Part shown: piece by piece, positions 25,275 through 35,353 of the stretch | How positions within the stretch are numbered: position 1 is the stretch's first letter | How the letters are laid out: the number at the start of each line of letters is the position of its first letter | Assembly (NCBI GenBank): GCA_947040455.1 | Contig: CAMRBN010000003.1 | Location: forward strand, 1 to 64,000 | Source of the DNA: an uncultured Mycoplasma sp. | GTDB lineage: Bacteria > Bacillota_I > Bacilli_A > Mycoplasmatales > Metamycoplasmataceae | Direction: 5' to 3' | Length of the DNA: 64,000 nucleotides | The notes under the pieces: model-generated | Told to the model about the DNA's origin: nothing | The model's input: only the letters and a program-made list of their open reading frames with translations | Database searches by the model: none | Made by a program: the position numbers and the translations under genes

Positions 25275-25640
25275 ATGGCAAAATTAACAAAAGAAAGCTT
25301 TATCGAAAGCTTAAACACAATGACAATTAAAGAAGTAATGGAATTAGTGGAAGCAATGAAAGAAACTTATGGTATTGATCCTTCTGCAGTAGCAGTAGCG
25401 GCAGGACCAGTAGAAGTTGCTGAAGTTAAAACAGAATTCAAAATTATGTTACATTCAGACGGAGGAAACAAAGTACAATGTATTAAAATAGTTAAAGATC
25501 TTACAGGTCTAGGACTAATGGAAGCAAAAAAACTTGTTGAATCAGCACCAGTTGCAATTAAAGAAAATGTAAAAACAGATGAAGCTAATGAAATAAAAGC
25601 TAAATTAGAAGCTGTTGGAGCAAAAGTTACACTAGATTAA
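25275..25640 (+). CDS. rplL: Ribosomal protein L7/L12
   Basis: 121 aa. The N-terminal dimerisation region begins [20 protein letters not shown]. An Ala/Val-rich hinge follows (about 38-50). The C-terminal domain has the invariant [20 protein letters not shown] and ends [13 protein letters not shown]. It recruits translation factors to the stalk. It lies 31 nt after rplJ with an AGGAGAA ribosome-binding site and is followed by a terminator. Confidence 0.97.
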   Translation: MAKLTKESFIESLNTMTIKEVMELVEAMKETYGIDPSAVAVAAGPVEVAEVKTEFKIMLHSDGGNKVQCIKIVKDLTGLGLMEAKKLVESAPVAIKENVKTDEANEIKAKLEAVGAKVTLD

Positions 25641-25676
25641 TTTTATATTAAAAATAGCGCATAAAATACGAAAATA

Positions 25677-25705
25677 AGAAACTCTTAGGGGTTTTTTATT
25701 GTTTT
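25677..25705 (+). terminator. Terminator of rplJ-rplL
   Basis: A stem of about 8 bp (25677-25684 with 25689-25696, including G-U pairs), a 4-nt loop and a following T run. Confidence 0.6.
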
Positions 25706-25820
25706 TTTCCAAATATTACATATTTTAATTTTTAGGTTTATAATTTCTAAGGATTCATTTTTATAAATAATAAAACAATGAATCCGGAAAAGTTAACTTA
25801 AAGAGGGGAATAAATAAAAT

Positions 25821-27029
25821 ATGAAAAAGAAATTATTAGGGGTTAGTGCTGTTACATTATCACTAATTCCCGTAATAGGTGTTGTTTCATGTTCAAATGA
25901 TCCAGTAGCCGCAAAAAAAAGTCAGACAATTCCAATAAAATTTCAAAATAGTATCACAAAGGATGATTCTGTTGATGCGATTTATGTTAAATCAGCAATT
26001 AATTGTGGAAGAAATCTCGATATAAAGAAAAAAGAATTAGCAAAATATTATGATATACCAAATTTAGGAAATAAATTAAGTATTGAAAATATAGAAGCAA
26101 ACATTGATTCTACACAAGGGCAAAATGTAAAAATCAATATTTTTATAAAAAATAAAGATCAAAAAATACCAAAAATGATGGAATTTATTATTAGTGGATT
26201 CAAGGAATTAGAAAGTGACATCATAAAAATGGATATTCATCCTAAACCAGCAATTTGATTAAATCAATTCAATAGTCTTTTAAGCAAATATAAAACTAGT
26301 GAAAACGCAAAAGCACAAATCAATATTCTAAATCAAATTTTTAATGGAATCAATATTGATAATTTGAATTCAATGATTATTGATACATCGAATAACAAAT
26401 TTACGTTAAGAGCAAAATTAGGATTTACATTTAGAACGTTAAATTCTAGTTCATTAAATACTATTACATCAGAAAATCCAAAATGATCTAGAGGAGAATT
26501 GACAAGAGATATAGTAGAAGAAAATTTAAACACTATTTGAAAAAATAAAATAATGCTTCATGCTTCTGATTTGGAAGGATATACATCTATTGGTGAATAT
26601 GCTTTTTATAAAATCACTGAATTCAATAGAATAGAAATTCCTGATTCAGTAATTGTTATTAAAAAAGCAGCTTTTGAATCAACGAGATTAAATGGAGGAG
26701 TTTTAATTCCTAATTCTGTTGTAGTTATTGAAAAATTTGCTTTTAGTAATAGTAATTTATATGAATTAGTACTTCCGACTTCCTTAGTTGATATTGGTGA
26801 ATTAGCCTTTGGATACAATAGACTAAGAAAATTGATAATTCCTAATTCAGTTATTAATATTGGTGATTCAGCATTTTTCCAAAATGATTTAGAAGATGTT
26901 CAATTTGGAATTTCTGTTAATAATATTGGTCATCATGCATTTAATAGAAATAGATTCATTGTTAACCCTAAATTGCCAAATAAAATCATTACTAGAGATG
27001 TGTTTGGAATATCATTAACTAGAAATTAA
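25821..27029 (+). CDS. Lipoprotein with BspA-like leucine-rich repeats
   Basis: 402 aa, crossing TGA Trp codons (for example 26257-26259). The lipoprotein signal is MKKKLLGVSAVTLSLIPVIG followed by VVSC, with the lipid-bearing Cys at about 24. Residues about 45-120 form a Mycoplasma-type globular region. About 240-400 hold at least five LRR_5 units of about 23 residues, each with IPNSV-x-IG-x-xAF (for example LIIPNSVINIGDSAF). BspA-like LRRs mediate adhesion or binding of host proteins in other bacteria; the role here is inferred. A GAGGGGAATAA ribosome-binding site precedes the ATG. Confidence 0.85.
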
Positions 27030-27048
27030 TAAATTATTTCTTTTTAAA

Positions 27049-27095
27049 AGAACATAAAACTCAACATTTATCGTTGAGTTTTATGTTCTATTTAT
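27049..27095 (+). terminator. Strong terminator after the LRR lipoprotein
   Basis: A perfect 17-bp inverted repeat (27049-27065 with 27073-27089) and a 7-nt loop lie 20 nt after the stop. The U tract is short, so it may also act from the other strand. Confidence 0.75.
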
Positions 27096-27155
27096 TAATT
27101 GTGTTATTTAAATGGCTTTAATCGTTTTCTAATTAAAAAGTTAAAAATAAATGGT

Positions 27156-27380
27156 ATGAACAATGATAATACTGAAAATGAAATTATATTTTTAGCATCT
27201 TTATATTTTTTAGAAATACTAAAAGATTTAAAAATAAATAGAATTGAAGAAATAAGAGCAATAAATCAAAAAAAACCAATAGATATTTTCATTAATAAAT
27301 CTGTTAATTCGGCAGAAGAATTTTGAACTAATAAAAGTGTTGTTAATGTTGTTGTTAATATTCAGTTTAATAAATTGTAA
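27156..27380 (+). CDS. Small hypothetical protein, possibly real
   Basis: 74 aa from the ATG at 27156 (MNNDNTENEIIFLASLYF), crossing one TGA (EEFWTNKS), to the TAA at 27378. It has a helix-like N-terminal half and a C-terminal VVNVVVNIQFNKL strand. No good ribosome-binding site is seen, and the region lies between a terminator and a tRNA. I recognise no family; it may be a gene remnant. Confidence 0.35.
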
Positions 27381-27566
27381 GAACCTGATATTCTATTATA
27401 AATTAAATATTTTTGTAGGGAAGTTTTATTCTTTAGCATATTATTTTATTATTATATATTATATTTGTGCTTTATAATAATTTTTAATTAAAAATATATT
27501 TCCATATATAATTATATTTATGACTTATTAATATGTTAAAAACAGATTTAATTTGTTCTATAAAAT
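27381..27566 (+). other. Non-coding gap before tRNA-Ser
   Basis: 186 bp of very AT-rich sequence without a plausible gene. TATAAA just before the tRNA (about 27559) is a candidate -10 box, though very close to the 5' end. Confidence 0.4.
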
Positions 27567-27658
27567 GGAGAATTGTGTGAGTCCGGTTAAAACAATTAGT
27601 CTCGAAAACTAACGATGTGTTAAAACATCCGAGGGTTCAAATCCCTCATTCTCCTCCA
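27567..27658 (+). tRNA. tRNA-Ser (anticodon CGA)
   Basis: The acceptor stem GGAGAAT pairs with ATTCTCC (27648-27654). A 3-bp D stem (TGT/ACA) is present. The anticodon stem TTAGT/ACTAA encloses the loop CTCGAAA, so the anticodon is CGA. A long variable arm (GATGT...ACATC) marks class II, and the T arm is GAGGG-TTCAAAT-CCCTC. CCA is encoded (27656-27658). It reads UCG serine codons. The base at the discriminator position is T rather than the G usual for bacterial tRNA-Ser. Confidence 0.93.
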
Positions 27659-27675
27659 AATGTAAAAATCACCAA

Positions 27676-29088
27676 TTATTTTTTATTTTTTATTTTTTTA
27701 ATTCAAAAAATATTTAATGATCCTAGAGCGATAAATTCTGTAAATAGCAAACCAAAAATTATTCAAGTACTTTTAGAAAATCGAGACAAACCAAGATTAT
27801 TATTCGAATGAATATCAATTAAGCTCATTTTTTTTGTTTTAAACCCCCCTAAAATAATTTTGATAGGTTCACTTGTTGTATTTTGGATATTTCCTTTTTC
27901 ATCATAAAAATTTAGCATATTTAAAACAAAACTAACCTGTCCTAAATCTTCGTTTATATTTCATGAACAATTTATAAATTTAAACTCAAAATTTTCTGGG
28001 ACATCACCAATTTTAGATTTTAAAAATGATAAAATTTGGTCATCATTATAATCTTGTGGTTTGATATGATCAACATTATCCAATCAAAAAATTTCTGAAT
28101 TCAAAATATTGGAATTTATTTTTTTGAAGCCACTTAATTTTATTGAAGAGGGTTGATTTTTTTTCAAAGACTCTACACCATTCTGATTAAAATATTTATT
28201 CAAAACAACATCAACAGTTATAACTCCGTTTAAATTATCTCTACTTATAAAAGGTAAATCAATATTTGATAAATCAAAATCCAATGGTGTATATTCCAAT
28301 AATTGATTAAAGATAAGGTTTTTGATTTGCTCATCACTATATAAACTTGGCAGTACCTCCTTAAAATCATTAATTTCAATATTGTGGTTTTTCAAGTTTG
28401 TTTTTTGTAAAAGCCAATTAATTTGGCTTAATTGTTCTTTTTTCAAACCTAAAATGTGGTAATTTTCTTTGAAAAGATTTGATAGATTTAAGTGTTTTAA
28501 ATTTATTAAACCAAAAAATGCATCATTACCTATCGAAGTTAAGTTATTAGATGTTGATATATTAGACAACATCAAACAATTTTTAAATGCTGAATTACCA
28601 ATAATATTTATTGAATCAGGAATATTTATGTTTGTTATAGATGAAGAATCAAACGCTGAATCTCCTATAAATTTTAATGAAGAATTGTCTTCAAATTTTA
28701 TTGAAGTTAATTTTTTTGTTTTTTCGAATGCTGACTCCTGAATAATCAATATATTATTAGGAATTTCGATAGATATTAAATTCTGATTATTGGCGAAAGC
28801 TTTATTGCCAATTTCAACAACTTCAGGCAGGTATTGCTTTCAATCATTCAATAAAATTGAGGTTTTATTGTCTCAATTCATTTTTTTCACCATTTCTGGT
28901 GTTAATATTTTTTTGTTTGCATATTCATTAGCAAAATTATCACTATAAAGATTTGGTTGATTTTTAAAAATTACCTGTTTACTAATTTTAGTTTCAGTAT
29001 TATTGGAATTTGATGTCATAATCAACATAGTTCCCAAACTTGATAGTGATAAAATTGAAAATAAAATGCGTTTAACATTTTTATTCAT
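27676..29088 (-). CDS. Membrane-anchored BspA-like LRR surface protein
   Basis: 470 aa through several TGA codons. The N-terminus (MNKNVKRILFSILSLSSLGT) is a signal or membrane segment without a lipobox Cys. Residues about 85-175 hold LRR_5 units (ISIEIPNNILIIQESAF, NINIPDSINIIGNSAF). The middle part (about 190-400) has the spaced hydrophobic strand pattern seen in mycoplasmal surface proteins. A C-terminal membrane segment (IIFGLLFTEFIALGSLNIFW) with the basic tail KKIKNKK fits a stop-transfer anchor. It lies opposite the LRR lipoprotein at 25.8 kb and uses a different anchor. Likely an adhesion or binding protein. Confidence 0.8.
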
Positions 29089-29248
29089 AAATTATCCTTT
29101 ATAATTAAATATATTTTAAAATATTTAATTCGTATTAATATTATAAAGCAATAATTGTTAAAATGTTTTAAATATATCTTTATTTTTTTGAATTTATTGA
29201 AATAAACTAAAATATCTAATTAATATATGGTATTATTAATTTTGCATT

Positions 29249-30976
29249 ATGTGAGTAGTTTTTAAATTAGTAAATAAATATTTTTGAAAAGGTTTGATTG
29301 GACCACTATTTTCTTATATTCTTCCACTATTAATGTTATTGTTTTTAGGTTTAACTTTAGGTTTTGAATTCTTTTTTCCTGGTGGAGTAGCAATTAGTGT
29401 ATTGACAATCGGTTTGGTATTTATGCCCCAAAGTATTTTTGAATTTAAAAATTCCTCTTTGTTGAAAAGAATTGGAACAACACCAATTAATCCTTCAAAA
29501 TTTTTAATAGTAATTGTATTTTTTAACTTATTAATAATGGCTTCATCAATTTTATTTATGTTTTTATTTTCATTTTTAGTTTTTAAAGATAATTTATATG
29601 AATCAAGAATTTTCCCTGCATTTGACGGATCTCCTTATGTTGCACTAGGTTGAGTTGATACTCTTAAACATGTTGAATGAGGATCGTTCTTATACTCTAC
29701 ACTTTTATTAATTTTACTTACAATGATTATTGGGTTGTTGATAGCTTCTGTTGCAACATCTACTCTATTTATTCAAGGTGTAGGAATAACTTTAATGATG
29801 CTTGCATTCTTTATAGCTCCAGCTGTTCTACCTGTGGGAATGGTCGCGTCAGTTGATGCAATAAAATACTCTGGTTACATATTACCTTTTAAATATCCAA
29901 TTTCATTAATGATTGAAAGTTTTAATGGTTTTAATCCTGGCAATTCACATGAAGGCTTTATAATGAATGTTAATCATTCAAGTATTTGAGATATTAATAC
30001 AGAATATTCAATATTGAATACATTTGCAGGGTTAACTGGAGATCCAGAAAGTGAACTGGTTGTATTTGAAAAAATTGATAAAATTCTAAATCAAGTAATG
30101 CCTTACTTCTTTATAATTTTATTTGGATACTTTGCAATTGGTAAATTTTCATGAAGCACCAGATCATCAAATAAAATGAATTGAAACTTCTTGCCAACTT
30201 TTATTACAGCATTTAACAAAAATAAAAAGGCAATTAAAAATGCCGAAACTAAACCAGACTTAAATTCAGATTATATTATTCAGACTCACAACATTACTAA
30301 AACATTTACTGTTAAACGCAAGGATTTTGTTGCCAATAAAGATATTAGTATTAATTTCAAAAGAGGAGAATCTGTCGCCTTATTAGGTAGTAATGGTGCT
30401 GGAAAAACCGTTTTTGTTGAAATGGTTATGGGTTTAAACAAACCTGATGTTGGACATTTTAAATATAATTTTGAATTTAAAAAAACTTTTCAAGAATCTT
30501 TGGGTATTCAATTCCAAGATTCATCATATCCTGTTGGACTTAAATGTAAAGATATTGTCTTGTTTATGGTAGATGCTTACAATATCAAGTTGAAAAAGGA
30601 AGATCTTGAAAAATTAGTGGAAGAGTTTGGTGTTAAAGATTTTTACAATAAAGGTGCTCGTTCTCTTTCTGGAGGTCAACAACAAAGATTGAATTTGTTG
30701 TTGAGTATTATCCACAAACCCAAATTAGTATTCCTTGATGAATTATCAACTGGATTAGATATAAAAATTAGAACCAGTATTAAAAAATTTATTAAGAGTT
30801 TTGCAGAAGAAAATAATATGACAATTGTTATCATTTCTCACGATATGGAAGAAGTTGACTATTTAGCAGACAGAATAATTGTTTTAAAAGAAGGAGAAGT
30901 AGTTTCTGATAAACCAAAATCAGAAATAAAATCTCAATATCCTTCAATTGAACAATATTTAGAACAATATTTATAA
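29249..30976 (+). CDS. ABC-2 type half-transporter, permease fused to ATPase (copy 1)
   Basis: 575 aa. The N-terminal 300 residues are an ABC-2 type permease with about six TM segments (GPLFSYILPLLMLLFLGL near the start, LIASVATSTLFIQGVGI in the middle). The C-terminal domain (from about 345) is an ABC ATPase. It has the Walker A LLGSNGAGKTV, signature SLSGGQQQR, Walker B LVFLDELS and switch His IISHDMEEVD. Permease-ATPase fusion of the ABC-2 class is unusual in bacteria, where the two are usually separate genes. The ATG at 29249 has no Shine-Dalgarno; a TATTAT box lies 12 nt upstream. It may export drugs, lipids or peptides; the substrate is unknown. A paralogue follows directly. Confidence 0.88.
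30490..30976 (+). repeat. Near-identical block, copy A (ATPase 3' part)
   Basis: These 487 bp match 32298-32784 at all but two adjacent positions (30941-30942 CC versus 32749-32750 TT, giving Pro versus Phe). Upstream, the two genes differ at many positions. The boundary is abrupt, which indicates recent gene conversion or a recent partial duplication. Confidence 0.9.
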
Positions 30977-30982
30977 AACTAG

Positions 30983-31009
30983 AAATCACTAATAATTAGT
31001 GATTTTTTT
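30983..31009 (+). terminator. Terminator between the two ABC genes
   Basis: A perfect 10-bp stem (30983-30992 with 30996-31005) with a 3-nt loop is followed by TTTT. It lies 6 nt after the stop, so the second ABC gene is probably transcribed separately. Confidence 0.7.
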
Positions 31010-31038
31010 ATATTGATTATGATAAAATTACTACTTAT

Positions 31039-32784
31039 ATGTTGGTGGTTTTTAAATTAGTAAATAAATATTTTTGAAAAGGTATGATAGGTCCAATTTT
31101 TGCTTTTGGACTACCTTTGATAATGTTACTTCTTTTGGGTTCGATGTTAGGTAGTGAATTATTTTTTCCTGGAGGAGCTGCAATTAGTGTATTTACAATC
31201 GGTTTGGTATTTATGCCCCAAAGTATTTTTGAATTCAAAAATTCTTCTTTATTGAAAAGAATTGGAACAACACCTATTAATCCTACAAAATTTTTAATCA
31301 CTATTTTATTGTTTAATTTGATAGTAATGATTTCAACGATTATTATTGTCTTTTTATTTTCGTTTTTAGTTTTCCAAGATAATTTATACGAATCAAAAAT
31401 TTGACCAGGTTCTAAAGTTGTCAATGATGGAATTACCGAGATTGTTGGAATAGGTTGATTAGAAACGCTCGCTAATGTTGATTGAGGTTCATTCATATAT
31501 TCGATGTTTTTATTAATTTTACTTACAATGATTATTGGGTTGTTGATAGCTTCCGTTGCAACATCTACTCTATTCATTCAAAGTGTAGGAATAACTCTAA
31601 TGATGATGGGATTTTACCTTGCTCCTGCGGTTTTGCCTGTGGGAATGATTTCTTCGGTTGATACCCTTAAGTATATGGGTTATATATTGCCATTTAAATA
31701 CCCTGTTTCTTTAATGGTAGAAAGTTTTAATGGTTTTATGCCATCACCAAATTCTGGTCAATATATCACTAATATGTATAATTCAAATATTTGAGATATT
31801 GATGTAAATTATGCTATTTGAAATACAATAGGAACCGATAAAGAATTGATTGTCTTTAACAAAATTGATAAAATCCTAAATCATGTTATGCCCTATTTCT
31901 TTATTGTTTTCTTTACTTATTTTGCGATTGGTAAATTTTCTTGAAGTACCAGATCATCAAAAAAAATGGATTGAAATATTTTCCCTAACTTTATTAGTTT
32001 TGACAAAAAACAAAAAGCAATTAAGGGTTCTATATCAAAACCCGATTTAAATTCTGGATACATCATTGAAGCTCATGACATTACCAAGAGTTTTGTTGTC
32101 AAAGAAAAGAAATATGGTTTGAAAACTAAAAAAATAATTGCAAATAACAATGTTAATATTAACTTTAAAAGAGGAGAGAATGTAGCTATATTGGGCGGAA
32201 ATGGTTCTGGAAAAACTGTTTTTGTGGAAATGATTATGGGTTTAAACAAACCTGATGTCGGACATTTTAAATATAATTTTGAATCTAAAAAAACTTATCA
32301 AGAATCTTTGGGTATTCAATTCCAAGATTCATCATATCCTGTTGGACTTAAATGTAAAGATATTGTCTTGTTTATGGTAGATGCTTACAATATCAAGTTG
32401 AAAAAGGAAGATCTTGAAAAATTAGTGGAAGAGTTTGGTGTTAAAGATTTTTACAATAAAGGTGCTCGTTCTCTTTCTGGAGGTCAACAACAAAGATTGA
32501 ATTTGTTGTTGAGTATTATCCACAAACCCAAATTAGTATTCCTTGATGAATTATCAACTGGATTAGATATAAAAATTAGAACCAGTATTAAAAAATTTAT
32601 TAAGAGTTTTGCAGAAGAAAATAATATGACAATTGTTATCATTTCTCACGATATGGAAGAAGTTGACTATTTAGCAGACAGAATAATTGTTTTAAAAGAA
32701 GGAGAAGTAGTTTCTGATAAACCAAAATCAGAAATAAAATCTCAATATTTTTCAATTGAACAATATTTAGAACAATATTTATAA
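31039..32784 (+). CDS. ABC-2 type half-transporter, permease fused to ATPase (copy 2)
   Basis: 581 aa, with the same plan as copy 1. The N-terminal permease has GPIFAFGLPLIMLLLLGSM, the ATPase Walker A is ILGGNGSGKTV, the signature is SLSGGQQQR, and Walker B and the switch His are identical to copy 1. The TM part differs from copy 1 at many residues, mainly in the extracytoplasmic loops after TM2 and TM5, so the pair may form a heterodimer or handle different substrates. The ATG at 31039 lies about 15 nt after a TATGAT box and lacks a Shine-Dalgarno. Confidence 0.88.
32298..32784 (+). repeat. Near-identical block, copy B (ATPase 3' part)
   Basis: Partner of 30490-30976, offset 1808 bp; see copy A. 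Confidence 0.9.
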
Positions 32785-32885
32785 AGATTTTTAACCTATT
32801 ATATTGTTAATGAGTTAAAATAATAGATTACAAAGGAATTTCACAACTTCTTTGATTATATTTTAAAAGTAAGGTGGTTTGTTTG

Positions 32886-33602
32886 TTGTATATGGAAGAA
32901 ATAAGAATTCAAAAAATTATATCTCAAGCTGGTGTAGCGTCAAGACGAGAAGCTGAAGAATTAATTAAAAAACAAAAGGTTAGTATTAATGGAATAATTG
33001 CTTCTTTGGGACAAAAGGCTAAATCATCTGACAAAATTGTTGTTAATGGTAAAGAAATACCTCAGCAACAGGATCATAAATATTACATTATCAACAAACC
33101 AAAAAAAACAATTTGTACATTGAAAGATAACTTTAATAGAACTATAATTACAGACTTAATTGATGAAGAAACTTACATCTACCCCATTGGAAGACTTGAT
33201 TATAATACGACCGGTGTTTTACTTTTAACAAATAACGGAGAATTAGCAAATAGATTAGCACACCCTAGTTTCGAAGTAGTAAGAAGATATCGTGCTCGAT
33301 TAGATTTTAAATTGGATAAAAATGAGTTAATATATCTAAATGGAGATAATGTTATTGTTAACGGAAAAGTATCAAAACAAATTATTGAGTTAATCGAAAG
33401 CAAAACATACTTAATAACTTTAAGGGAAGGATCTTATCATCACATTAAAAAAATTTTTGAATTAGTTGAAAGAGAAGTCATTGATTTAAAAAGAATTGAA
33501 TTTGCAGGTTTGACTGTGGAAAAAATGATGGTCGGAGAATATCGTAAATTAAAATCCACAGAAGTTAAAAGTCTTAAAAAATTAGTAGGAATGAGAGAAT
33601 AA
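32886..33602 (+). CDS. rluB: 23S rRNA pseudouridine synthase, RluB/RsuA family
   Basis: 238 aa from a TTG at 32886 (codon 3 is the ATG at 32892). The TTG is chosen because AAGGTGG lies 8 nt upstream, whereas the ATG would be 14 nt away. An N-terminal S4 domain (RIQKIISQAGVASRREAEEL) is followed by the catalytic core with PIGRLDYNTTGVLLLTNNGE, where the Asp of GRLD is the nucleophile, and LREGSYHHIKKIF. It isomerises a uridine in helix 89 of 23S rRNA in homologues. A small gene follows 1 nt after the stop. Confidence 0.9.
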   Translation: MYMEEIRIQKIISQAGVASRREAEELIKKQKVSINGIIASLGQKAKSSDKIVVNGKEIPQQQDHKYYIINKPKKTICTLKDNFNRTIITDLIDEETYIYPIGRLDYNTTGVLLLTNNGELANRLAHPSFEVVRRYRARLDFKLDKNELIYLNGDNVIVNGKVSKQIIELIESKTYLITLREGSYHHIKKIFELVEREVIDLKRIEFAGLTVEKMMVGEYRKLKSTEVKSLKKLVGMRE

Positions 33603-33603
33603 A

Positions 33604-33936
33604 ATGAAATATAAATATGTACCAGCAATCAACCCAACCCCAATGTTGATGTATCAAATAGAGAGTAACAAAAGTGTGTTTAATGAAGAACATAGCATTT
33701 TTCAAAAAGGTGAATTCGTTCATGATTTAAACCACATATGAAATATGGGGGCTTATTTGATTTACAATAATGAATCGGAAATAGTTACTTATAGGATTTC
33801 TAATCCTTATAATTTTTTATGACTATTAAGAATTTTAAACAAAGAAATAATCATTGAATTAGATGATGAATTTATAGAACAAAACAGCAAGTTTCTAGAA
33901 GAAGCTTGAAAAGAATTAATCATATGTGAGAAATAA
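33604..33936 (+). CDS. Small conserved-looking protein, unknown
   Basis: 110 aa, starting 1 nt after rluB and crossing three TGA Trp codons. It begins MKYKYVPAINPTPMLMYQIE, is mixed in composition with no signal peptide or membrane segment, and has an acidic C-terminal half (IIIELDDEFIEQNSKFLEE). Translational coupling to rluB is likely. I cannot assign a function. Confidence 0.65.
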
Positions 33937-33950
33937 TAACAATTAAAAGT

Positions 33951-33956
33951 TATAAT
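33951..33956 (+). promoter_or_regulatory. -10 box of obgE, predicted leaderless
   Basis: TATAAT ends 8 nt before the ATG at 33965, without a Shine-Dalgarno. Confidence 0.55.
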
Positions 33957-33964
33957 TAATTTAT

Positions 33965-35224
33965 ATGAAATTTATTGATCAATCAACATTAGAAGTAATA
34001 GCTGGAAAGGGAGGCAATGGTATTGTTTCTTTTCGTCGTGAAGCTAGAGTAGCATTTGGTGGACCGGATGGTGGAGACGGCGGCAATGGTGGTTCTGTGT
34101 ATTTTCAAGGTTGTACAGGAATGAACACATTATTAACTCTACACATTATGAAACATGTTCGTGGTGAAGAAGGTGAATCTGGTGGACCTAAAAATATGTA
34201 TGGAGCTAGAGGTAAGGATGTCATTGTCAAAGTCCCATTTGGAACTTTGGTATTTGAGGGTGAAAAGTTAATACACGATATTGTTGATGACCAAAAATAT
34301 TTGCTTGCAAAAGGTGGACGTGGTGGACACGGGAACACTCGCTTTAAATCTTCTAAAAATAATGCTCCTAAAATATCAGAAAATGGAACATTTGGAGAAA
34401 CAAAGAATGTTAGACTAGAATTGAAAGTTATGGCTGATATAGGGCTTGTTGGCAAGCCTTCTGTAGGTAAATCAACTCTACTGGGTATTTTATCAAATGC
34501 AAAGCCTAAAATTGCTGATTATCACTTCACTACTCTTGTTCCTCAATTGGGTTTAGTTAAACATTTTGATAATTCATTTGTTATTGCTGATTTACCAGGA
34601 TTAATCGAAGGAGCATCTTTAGGAAAAGGATTGGGAACCAGATTTCTAAAACATATTGAAAGATGTAAAGTTATTGCCTTTATTTTAGATTTTGGCGACT
34701 TGGAGAGAGATCCAATTGTTGAATTTGAAGTTTTATCTAAAGAACTAAATTCCTATAATCTAAAACTATTAGAAAAATCTTTTTTAATTATTGCTAACAA
34801 AATGGATTTACCAAACTTTGAAAAAAACTATAAAAAATTTGTGAAAAAATATCCAGATTTACCAATTGTGAAAATTTCAGCAATCAAAAAGGAAAATTTA
34901 GATAAGTTAAAAGAAGAAATGTTTCAAACATATTTAAGTGCTAAAAATATTGTTTTAGAAGACCAAAAAGATGAACTTTTCATAACTATGGAAGAAGATT
35001 TTGTGATTACTAAATTATATGAAGGAATGTTTGAGATAGAAGGAACAACAATTGAAAATCTTTATAATAAAATTCCATTAAATACACATGATAATATTAT
35101 TAGATTTAACAAAAAGGTCAAAGATATTGGATTATGAAAAGCATTAATCAAAGAGGGAATTGAAAAAGGTGATACAGTTAGAATTTTAGGTTATCAATTC
35201 ACTTGAGAAGATGACGGATTATAA
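33965..35224 (+). CDS. obgE: GTPase Obg/CgtA
   Basis: 419 aa, finishing beyond two TGA Trp codons (GLWKAL, FTWEDDGL). The Gly-rich Obg fold (1-158) has GGPDGGDGGNGGSVYF and RGGHGNTRFKSS. The G domain has GLVGKPSVGKSTLL, ADLPGLIEGA, NKMDLP and the SAI box (KISAIKK). The C-terminal OCT domain (about 345-419) is present. It assists 50S assembly and growth control. The length is typical. Only a weak A/T hairpin (about 35226-35260) follows as terminator. Confidence 0.95.
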
Positions 35225-35353
35225 AAAAACATTGCTTTTTTTATTTTTTTTAAGCCAACTTGTTACTAAAATAAAATAAAGTAAATAAAAACAAAATTTT
35301 AAAATTTATATATACTTTATTATACATAAAGTATTTTGTACAAGGAGTTTTAT

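Noticed and set aside
27617-27811. Plus-strand frame overlapping tRNA-Ser and the next gene
   Set aside because: It covers the 3' half of the tRNA and is antisense to the LRR protein; no ribosome-binding site.
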